Origin: Ciona savignyi
Lineage: Eukaryota > Chordata > Ascidiacea > Phlebobranchia > Cionidae
DNA length: 64,000 bases
Reading direction: 5' to 3'
NCBI GenBank assembly: GCA_000149265.1
Contig: CH003319.1
Span: 62,001-126,000 of the forward strand
A model generated the notes under the pieces. The model made no database searches. It saw only the letters and a list, made by a program, of their open reading frames with translations, and was not told the origin of the DNA. Of this stretch, positions 24,255-33,055 are shown one piece after another. A program made the position numbers and the translations under genes. The stretch's first letter is position 1. The number at the start of each line of letters is the position of its first letter.

Positions 24255-24510
24255 TAATCTGGCGGTATAGTGCGACGCCTTTCAGCCGAAAGGTTGCAGG
24301 TGCGAAACTGATCGCTGCTAGTCGGGTTGTGTCCTTGGCAAGGCACTTTACGAACATTGCCTGAACCCAGAGGATTAATGGGTTCTACCAAATTGAAGGA
24401 ACGTTTGAATCATACCCAACACACTGCAATAGCTCCGGTAACCCGACAATGGGCGCGAGGTGAACTGACGATTGACCGTGTGATAACCCTCTTAGTTTTA
24501 TCATTCACAA
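24255..24510 (+). mobile_element. tRNA-derived SINE at the duplication junction (copy 10)
   Basis: The copy has the TTTCAGCCGAAAGGTTGCAG head, the core and the central block. It sits between the end of the segment shared with STPG2 (about 24215) and the outer end of the inverted arm (about 24511). Confidence 0.87.
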
Positions 24511-25048
24511 TGTAAGCTGACAAATGACTGTGTAATGACGTCTAAGCGTTTTTTATACTCGAGGAGAAATACGTAAATATGTTATCCTGTCCTGATGTAT
24601 TGACCTATTATTAGGGTCAAAGATTTTTTTTCATTGTTTAAGGTTTCTTGTTGGGAGTTCTGCAACGACACGAACAATCCATGTTATAACTCAAATGCTC
24701 CTCGGCCGTGTTATCTTAATCTACTACCATAACACCCAGAGCGGTTAATGTGATCATTATTTACATGAAGATATAACACAAAATTTAACAATTATTGAAG
24801 CAACATTGTTACTACTAACGAGCAGATCGCTGTCAACAGCATTGGGGGACCTGGGAACACGTCATATCTGTTTGAAATGGACAACATTTTATATATGGAT
24901 ACACAGAGTGTGAATGACGCGCAACGGAAACGATTATTTACATCGGCATTTGTATGAATGCTTTAACGGCACGAGTATACTGGAAGCATACAGTACACCG
25001 TACACCCACACATTAAAATCAAAGTCTGGGTCGGTCGTTGGAAATGAA

Positions 25049-28017
25049 TTACAAAGATCGGAATTTCATCTCGGAATGTCGAAATCCTTGAAAAGTTCCG
25101 TTCAACCAAGTCATGGCCCTCGGACTGGTATTGCATGGAAGATATTCTCCATTAAGATTTGAATTGTGACATACGTTGTACCACCATGCCCCATGCCACG
25201 TCACTGCACAGTTGTACGCTGCGTCTGGATGATTATCGTGGTCCCGATCTTTGGTGGAAAATTCTTCCCCGTTGTGGATGCGCGCTAAAGAATCTGTAAT
25301 CCCTGTTTTGCAATCCAAGAAATAATATGAAACAAATAACTATGAAAAAGCCTTAATTACTTATATTACCTGGACTTCCATGGAAACCTGAAACTTGTAA
25401 GCGGAAATTTGTATCGGGTCCCAACACTTTAAAATCTCTAAAAAATATGTATATATTCGTTGATAAAATTCTTGACAAAATATTTAAGCCAGAATAATAA
25501 ATATTATCTTAAGGAGAGTTTAAAAAGGGTTTAATAACCCGGGTATAACCTTTATCAAGAATGTAGCCTATACCCACCGATATTTCGCGTAAAAAGTCCG
25601 GTTTTCACAATTTGTGAGCTCGATTCGTAACTCGAATCTTCCCAGGGAAGTTAGGAAATGTAAATTGTCCAAACCTAAATGTAGGTTAAAGCTTAAACAT
25701 CACGGTTAACGTTTTACTTCATCAAAACAAACCCATCCAAAACTCTCGATTCTTGTTACCAAACCCTCGACGGTATTTGTCCCAAGTAAGAAAAAAATCT
25801 TGCTCTCCGTTTAATCTTCTTTGAAAAACCTGCAAATTAGAATAAAGGCACACGAAAATCCAAGTATGCATAAAGTTAAACAGTTAGCTTAAATTTTTTT
25901 CTCTACAATTATTTCCCATAATACCAAAGTAAACCTGGCTATACTCTTATAATAAGCCCTTAAGTGCAACTAAAAAGATGTGCGAGAGTAATTTATTACG
26001 AACCGTCCAGCCACCTCCGTCCGTTTCCATGTCACAGAAAGGTTGGATTACAACCCCATTCTTCTTTATATTGTAGATTCCACTTTCGGTATTTCCAGCT
26101 TTGTACGCGGCTTTGCAACTGCTCGGTAGAAGTTGGTGTACCACTGTAAGAATGAAAAGCGGTTCTGTTACCAGCAGGCCCGGTGCTAGGAACCGCGGGG
26201 CCCAATTAGAAATGTGATGGCGGGGCCCCTACTCTTCATAGCACAATTTATGGGTGTTTATATATCATAAAATACATACCAGTAGGGGAAGAGTGGGTAA
26301 AATGGGCCCTTTAGTTGCAAATCGGATTTTTTACTGATATAAAGCCCGCTGGACTTAAGTTTTTCATGTGGTGTCACCAAAGTCTTCACACATAACATGT
26401 TAACTTTCTAATAATTTTTGTTAAATATATTTTATCAACAAAGAAAAATATTTCGTTAGTGGCCCATTTTAGACAAGGGTGTAGTCTAAAATGGGCCCCG
26501 GCCCGTTTTCGACATTAACATTTCGCTAGATAACAGTATCAATACTCGCTTCCCATATAAACAATGTTATTACTTTTCTTTTTATGATGTAGTTTTTTTT
26601 TTTAATTTAACACTTTGGATTACAGCAATTACTTGTTATTTAATACCCAGTTACTAGTATACTAATGCAATAACACCTTGCTACTTTAGTGGAAGCATAA
26701 CTATCAATTCATGTTATTAATAGCATTTAGAAAACCTGTTTAGTTTAATTTGAAACACATAATATGACTGTTAGTGCTAAGTCTAGCCCTTTAGTACTGT
26801 TAATGCTAAGTCTAGCCCCGTTAGTTACCAAATGAACACAGGGGGCCCATATTAGACAGGTGCCAACATACGACTTAAAATCTCTATAAAAAATCCTTTA
26901 AAAAATAAGTTTTATTACTACCAGTAAAAGTAGGTCTAGGCTATATAGTTCTATTTAACTACAGTAAAAGTTATTTTAGTATTTGCTCTTTTCTATTATA
27001 TATTAGCAGAAAACAAAAATTGGAAATTTAGATTCAGACCTTCTCAAACCGAAATAACTACAGAAAACATTGAGTTTGGTGATTTCACGCTCAAACTTCG
27101 GTTTGGAGATTCCATAGTTTGATATACTGACACTGGTTCTTGCAGAAAATTTTATTCTTCAAAATATATTGAAAATTGGAGGGGGCCCATTTTACCCACT
27201 TTTCCCCTACATACAAACTACAAAAATAGACATTTAATACTTGCTATAAAACAAATTAAAAGTAATGTGGATGCTTATTTACGATATAGTGTTTTACTTC
27301 TTAACATACATACATATATATATATATAAATATATATTTTGTTTAGCAACCATATTCATTATGACGTTACAGGCAGACACAGAAATATAAATTTGACTTA
27401 GTTACGATGCATAACAAATTGATATTATGAGAAAGAATATTATTTCACTTTTTATTTTACGTTTCAGTAGTATTTTAAACCTCGTAATACAGAAAGACCC
27501 CCGCTAGCGCGGGGCCCCTTCAAGGTGCGGGGCCCAATTTGATCTAATCGGTCAAATCGGCCTAAAACCGGCCCTGGTTACCAGCAAAGACGGTCGGTAC
27601 AAATAGTTAGACTTAGCATGGTACGCAGGGAAACTGTAATATTCCATTTTCGATATCAAAAAACAGCGCCGTGGTTGCAATAATATCCCACAAATGATTT
27701 AAATAAAATACGCATCCAAGTTAATGTTTTTAATAAAATAAGATATGTGCAATACAAAAAAACAAACCTGTTCTCAGTTGTGTGAGCTCTGTTTGCAAAA
27801 GTGTACAAGATTCTCTGCACGACTCTCCCGGTTCGCCTTTTAAACCCGGAGGACCAAGTGCGCCGGTTGCTCCAACCTCCCCCCGAGGACCTTTTTTTCC
27901 CGGAAGTCCGACGGCTCCCATTTGAGAGGATGTTTCCGGGACGCACGACATAGTAATAGGACGTGTATCCTGAGCCAGAGTTATTGAAAGTACACCAATG
28001 AGAAATACGAACCACAT
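25049..28017 (-). CDS. Ficolin-like secreted lectin, left copy
   Basis: A collagen plus fibrinogen-related domain protein, probably a pattern-recognition lectin of humoral innate immunity. Six exons, in transcript order 27768-28017, 26004-26143, 25733-25829, 25578-25674, 25370-25437 and 25049-25302, join in frame to 301 aa. Residues 1-16 form a hydrophobic signal peptide ending in LAQ. Eleven uninterrupted Gly-X-Y triplets lie at 34-66. Cysteines C25, C67 and C71 could crosslink chains. The fibrinogen domain runs from about 90 to 301, with [32 protein letters not shown] and [10 protein letters not shown]236 and D238 fit the calcium site, and NCAV...[15 protein letters not shown] is the usual ligand-pocket region. 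Two donors are unusual (GTTCGT, GTGGGT) but are the same in the paralogue. A hAT element sits in intron 1. I do not assign a one-to-one vertebrate orthologue. Confidence 0.92.
26175..27576. mobile_element. hAT-type element, 1.4 kb, with paralogous empty site
   Basis: Terminal inverted repeats begin CAGGCCCGGTGCTAGG on the left and, on the complementary strand from the right, CAGGGCCGGTTTTAGG. The 8-bp target duplication GTTACCAG is perfect (26167-26174 and 27577-27584). The other ficolin copy has a single GTTACCAG at the matching place (complement, about 31085-31092) and no insertion, a natural empty site. Subterminal GCGGGGCCC-rich motifs occur at both ends. No transposase frame is seen. Confidence 0.93.
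26282..27210. mobile_element. Nested element with 28-bp inverted repeats
   Basis: Inside the hAT element, GTAGGGGAAGAGTGGGTAAA... at 26282 is mirrored by the complement ending ...CCACTTTTCCCCTAC at 27210, with 27 of 28 bp matching including AAAATGGGCCC. ATAC is found at both flanks, possibly a short target duplication. The interior has further GGGCCC-containing motifs and two copies of a TTAGTGCTAAGTCTAGCCC-like string, but no coding frame. The superfamily is not assigned. Confidence 0.8.
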
Positions 28018-28114
28018 GTCGACTGCCTAATTTCCAGGCTGGCTGACAAGTCAAAAAAATAGAATACACTTCAACAGCAATGCTAAGACGTATGGCGAAT
28101 ACGTTATAGCCACT

Positions 28115-28127
28115 CGCTTATATATCC
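28115..28127 (-). promoter_or_regulatory. TATA box of left ficolin-like gene
   Basis: GGATATATAAGCG on the minus strand lies about 100 bp upstream of the start codon. The mirror-image copy upstream of the right gene has kept it. Spacing is right for a TATA box with a leader of about 70 bp. Confidence 0.65.
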
Positions 28128-29384
28128 AACACCACTCTTGTGAAACCGTCAATGTCCAAATATGGTGATTGTAGAAGCTCTTTTTTGCACACTTTATTGC
28201 TTCGTGCTAACAGCGCATAAATAAACTGTCTTTCCAAAATGCTGCGATCATTTAAACGTTCAAAAGAAAAAGCCAGCTAGAATTGACCATTAGCAACTGG
28301 CATTTAGTAGTTAATCTTAATTTTCCCTATACTGCAGTAAAAATGGAGCAAGACTTCATATTATCCAAAATTGTTAACTTACGCTTCACGGTGTAGGGTT
28401 AAATTTAAAACCTATGATGGATTCTTTACTTTAATAAGACAACCCGCTTGTATTGTTGTATTTATCTGCATTTAACGTAGCACAGAGCTTTAAAATTAAG
28501 TGCTGTTAGTAGTAGCGGTTTTCTTTTTGCCTTTAAAAGTTGAACACTAAAACATGTTTATCACTATGACGTCATAGCTATGGTAAAACATGATTAAGCT
28601 TTCTTTCGGTGGAAGTTTTAAACGTAACTCGACCATTACCAAAACAAGTCTTTTTTGACACCAAGTTTTACTTTATCTAGATTCATATGCAATGATCCAT
28701 AACATGTTGCCATTCGTTACTGGTATCGGACGAATGCCACCACCACTCAGTATGCCATTTATTACAAACTACGGATTTCTCTTACAAGTTATAAACCGAA
28801 TACACTTGATGCAAATTTTCCAACACTTTAACTATATGTAAGTTGAAATACCGGGTAATCGCATTCAAGTGTTTAATAAATTTTAACATATTTTAAACAC
28901 CTGTGGATCACTGCAAATGTAAGCAATACATTTGTATATATAAAGTGAGGTAAAGTCCGTTAAGTCTGTTGCCAAATGGGACACAATTTCTGTGCGTTTG
29001 CAACAAGGCAAAAGGCATTGCACATAGGACTAATCTGGTAATTACATATGCACGCATTGAAATTTAGGACAGCATGGCCACTTAAAACAAAGTCACGTAA
29101 CAAACTTAGTAAATGCCACCGAAATTAAAAATACCGTAATAAGAAATTGAGGAAAGGGCACGCCAAATCAAGGGGTTCGCATTTATGGTTCGTGTTATTG
29201 CTTTGGTTAATGCCGAGTGGAGATTAACTTTAGATTAAGCAATGTAGCTAGTTCGCCTGTTTTTAGTTTTAGACTTGAAAACTGGACGTCGGAAGACAAC
29301 AAACATATAACACGATAAGTTTATTACGGAAAGAACACAAGTTAATAAAACCGAACGTATAACCGACAGAGTGCAGAGTACACG

Positions 29385-29552
29385 TTACACTCCCAGAAGA
29401 AAAGCTTGTTTCGCAGTTGCGGTTCTCGCCGCGTCCACTGTCGGTGCCACAGGGTTGTGAAGGGTGGCGTTAAAGGTACCCTTCAGTCACGTGTTTGCAA
29501 GTAGAGGGCTCAATTCGTAAGCACCTGGACCAGGCACCTCGTCTTTTTTCAT
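29385..29552 (-). pseudogene. Dead copy of the last STPG2 exon
   Basis: The 168-bp segment is the same length as STPG2 exon 13 and includes the TCTAG acceptor and the final GGAGTGTAA. Codon TTA (Leu, in ANTLL) has become TGA at 29487-29489, and a few other substitutions are present. It is cut off from the rest of STPG2 and points the other way, between two lectin promoters, so it is almost certainly non-functional as protein. Confidence 0.92.
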
Positions 29553-30540
29553 CTAAAAATACTTTTTAAGCCATAATACACACGGTGATGAAGAGACATA
29601 ACAGGATATAAAAGTATACGCAACATATCTTATCCCAGATGTGGGATAACTAATGTTGCTACAACACGGTTGGTTACCCTGTACCCATATTTGGTATATC
29701 TGAAGCTATTGCAATGTGGTTGTTATTTTGCATTACATCGAATTTAAGCAATCTACTTGTATCCATATTGGATTGAGTCAACGACCGCTACTTAAGTTAA
29801 ATAATATTTCTCCTTAAAAAGCCCTTATTCTAAACCATTGACCAAAATTCGCTGAGGCGCCCACCTCTTTAAAACTATATACAAATGTATTGCTTAAACT
29901 TGCAGTGATCCACAGATGTTTAAAATAGGTTTAAATTTAGTGAACCCTTAACTATGATTACCCGGTATTTTAACTTTGTATTCGGTTTATACCTCGTGAG
30001 AGAAATCTGTAGTTTGTAATAAATAGCATTCTGAGTGGTGCTGAGGTTCGTCCGATAGTTACGAACGGCAACATGTTATGGATCATTGCATATGAATCTA
30101 GTTCTAGATAAAGTAAAACTTGGTGTCAAAAAAATACCTGTTTTAGTAACTTGTTTTAGTAAATGTAAAACTTCCACCAAAGGAAAGCTCAATCATGTTT
30201 TACCATAAATATGACGTTACATTGGTAAAAATGTTATTGTGTCCAAATTTTAAATGCAAAAGAAAACCGGTACCACTGACAACAGCACTTAATTTTCTGT
30301 GCTACAAGAAATACAGATAAAGACTACAATAATAACATAATATTAAGTCTTGCTCCCTTTGTGCATTAGGAAAATTAAGATTAACTACTAAATGTCAGTT
30401 GCCAATGATGAATGCTTGCTGTCTTTTTCTTTTGACATTTTATGTCTGCCTCATTATCACGAAGCGATAAAATGTGCCAAAAATAGCTTTTACAATCACC
30501 ATATTTGGACATTGATGGTCTCAGATAAGACTAGTGTTGG

Positions 30541-30550
30541 ATATATAAGC
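30541..30550 (+). promoter_or_regulatory. TATA box of right ficolin-like gene
   Basis: ATATATAAGC lies about 105 bp before the start codon, conserved with the left copy. The two TATA boxes face away from each other across about 2.4 kb. Confidence 0.65.
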
Positions 30551-30649
30551 GGGTGACTTCAACGTATTCGCCATACGTCTTAGCATTGCTGTTGAAGTGT
30601 ATTCTAGTTTTTTGACTTGTCAGCCAGCCTTGGAAATTAGGCAGTCGAC

Positions 30650-32214
30650 ATGTGGTTCGTATTTCTCATTGGTTTACTTTCATTAACTCTGGCTCAGGAT
30701 ACACGTCCTATCACTATGTCGTGCGTCCCGGAAACATCCTCTCAAATGGGAGCCGTCGGACTTCCGGGGAAAAAAGGTCCTCGGGGGAGGTTGGAGCAAC
30801 CGGCGCACTTGGTCCTCCGGGTTTAAAAGGCGAACCGGGAGAGTCGTGCAGAGAATCTTGTACACTTTTGCAAACAGAGCTCACACAACTGAGAAGAGGT
30901 TTGTTTTTAGTATTGCAGATATCTTATTTTATTAAAGACATTTACTTGGATGCGTATTTCGTTTAAATCATATTTGCGTTATTATTGCAACCACGGCGCT
31001 GTTTTTGATATCGAAAATGAAATATTCCGTCGTTTCCCTGGGTACCGCATACTAAGTCTAACTATTGGTACCGACCGTCTTTACTGGTAACAAAGCCGCT
31101 TTTCATTCTTACAGTGGTACACCAACTTCTACCGAGCAGTTGCAAAGCCGCGTACGAAGCTGGAAATACCGAAAGTGGAATCTACAATATAAGGAAGAAT
31201 GGGGTTGTAATCCAATCTTTCTGTGACATGGAAACGGACGGAGGTGGTTGGACGGTTCGTAATAAATTACTCTGCGTCGCACATCTTTTTAGTTGCACTG
31301 AAGGACTTATTATAAGAGTATAACTAGGTTAGCTTTGGTATTATGGGAAATGATTATAAAGAAACAATTTTAAAGTAACTTTTTAATTTTATTTATACAT
31401 GGGTTTTCGTGTGCCTTCATTATAATTTGCAGGTTTTTCAAAGAAGATTAAACGGAGAGCAGGATTTTTTTCTTACTTGGGACAAATACCGTCGAGGGTT
31501 TGGTAACAAGAATCGAGAGTTTTGGATGGGTTTGTTTTAATGGATTAAAACGTCAACCGTGATGTTTAAGCTTTAACGTACATTTAGGTTTGGACAATTT
31601 ACATTTTCTAACTGCCCTGGGAAGATTCGAGTTACGAATCGAGCTCACAAATTGTGAAAACCGGACTTTTTACGCAAAATATCGGTGGGTATAGCTACAT
31701 TCTTGATAAAGGTATTATATCCGGAATATTAAATTTCTTTTAAACTCTCTTTAAGATAATATTTATCAGTCTGGCTTAAATTTTTTGTCAAGAAAATTTC
31801 CAACGAATACATATTTTTAGAGATTTTAAAGTGTTGGGACCCGATACAAATTTCCGCTTACAAGTTTCAGGTTTCCATGGAAGTCCAGGTAATATAAGTA
31901 ATTAAGGCTTTTCCATATAGTTATTCGTTTCATATTATTTCTTGGATTGCAAAACAGGGATTACAGATTCTTTAGCGCCCATCCACAACGGGGAAGAATT
32001 TTCCACCAAAGATCGGGACCACGATAATCATCCAGACGCAGCGTACAACTGTGCAGTGACGTGGCATGGGGCATGGTGGTATAACGAATGTCACAATTCA
32101 AATCTTAATGGAGAATATCTTCCATGCAATACCAGTCCGAGGGCCATAACTTGGTTCAACGGAACTGGATTTCAAGGATTTCGACATTCCGAGATGAAAT
32201 TCCGATCTTTGTAA
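30650..32214 (+). pseudogene. Ficolin-like lectin, right copy, with collagen-region frameshift
   Basis: Six exons mirror the left gene: 30650-30898, 31115-31254, 31433-31529, 31588-31684, 31821-31888 and 31958-32214. Exon 1 is 249 nt against 250 nt in the left copy, because a run of six G is five G here (30783-30787). As written this breaks the reading frame inside the Gly-X-Y repeat, before the fibrinogen domain. All other exons stay open and in phase, with conserved splice sites. The fibrinogen part keeps the calcium-site DRDHD and the [15 protein letters not shown] region; the last exon has one extra codon (NGTGFQGF against NGTFQGF). The near-intact remainder means either a recent pseudogene or a one-base consensus error in a homopolymer; if the latter, this is a second functional lectin. 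Confidence 0.85.
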
Positions 32215-32387
32215 TTCATTTCCAACGACCGACCCAGACTTTGATTTTAATGTGTGGGTGAACGGTTTACTGTACGTTTCCAGTATACTCGTGCCGGTAA
32301 AGCATTCATACAAATGCCAATGTAAATAATCGTTTCCGTTGCCCGTCATTCACACTCTGTGTATCCATATTTAAAATGTTATCTACG

Positions 32388-32678
32388 GCCCGATGGTCTA
32401 ACGGTTAAGTGCGTCGCCTTTCAATCGAAAGGTTCAAGGTGCGAAACTGGTCGCTAGCTAGTCGGTTGTGTCCTTGGGCAAGGCACTTTGCGGACATTGC
32501 CTGAACCCAGCGGATTAATGGATTCTACCAAATGTAAGAAACGTGTCTATCATATACAACACAGTGCAATAGCCCCGGTAACCCGACCATGGGCGCGAGG
32601 TGATCTGACGATTGCCCGTGTGTTAACCCCCTTAGTTTTCCCATTCACGGGGATAAAGATGAATATCCTATCCTATCT
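32388..32678 (+). mobile_element. tRNA-derived SINE, copy 11, right arm only
   Basis: This well-preserved full-length copy has box A-like TGGTCTAACGG, box B-like GGTGCGAAACTGG, the core CCTTGGGCAAGGCACTTTGC, the central block and the TATCC tail. It interrupts sequence that is continuous in the left arm near 24860-24900, so it inserted after the duplication. Confidence 0.92.
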
Positions 32679-33055
32679 ATTTGCAACGGATATTGCGTGT
32701 TCATAGGTCCCCCAGCAATGCTGTTGACAGCGATCTGCTTGTCAATAACAATGTTGCTTCAATAATTGTGATATTTTGTGTTAGGCCTATATTTTCATGT
32801 AAATAATGATCACATCAACAGCTCTGCGTGTTGGTAGTTAAGATAACACGGTCAAGGAGCTTTTGAGTTATATTATGGATTTTTCGTGTCGTTACAGAAC
32901 TCCCAACAGGGAAACGTGAACAATTAAAAAAAAATATTTTCCCTAATAGTAGGCCAATACATTAGGACAGGATAACATGTTTACGTATTTTTCCCCGCGT
33001 ATGAAAAAACGCTTGGACGTTATTAAACAGTCATTTGTTAGCTTACACTGTGTAT

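Larger units (their letters stand above)
24511..29875 (-). repeat. Inverted duplicate block, left arm plus STPG2-tail copy
   Basis: Read on the minus strand this block runs: end of STPG2 exon 12, last STPG2 exon, short shared segment, ficolin-like gene, downstream sequence. It is thus a reverse-complement copy of 22837-24215 joined to 29879-33055. The arm matches the right arm through exons, introns and about 2 kb of upstream sequence. The left arm alone contains a 1.4-kb hAT element; the right arm alone contains a SINE. Outer ends match at about 24511 and 33048. Confidence 0.88.
29879..33055 (+). repeat. Right arm of the ficolin inverted duplication
   Basis: This begins with an ATACAAATGTATTGCTTA segment that is also found after the real last STPG2 exon (about 24123) and, inverted, at about 28840-28935. 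The arm then mirrors the left arm through the promoter, six exons and the downstream region to about 33048. The SINE at 32388-32678 interrupts it and has no counterpart in the left arm. Confidence 0.88.

Noticed and set aside
30650..30966. Alternative reading joining both frames of the right ficolin exon 1 from a later ATG
   Set aside because: It gives the correct collagen frame but loses the signal peptide. It reflects the one-base deletion, not a real start.
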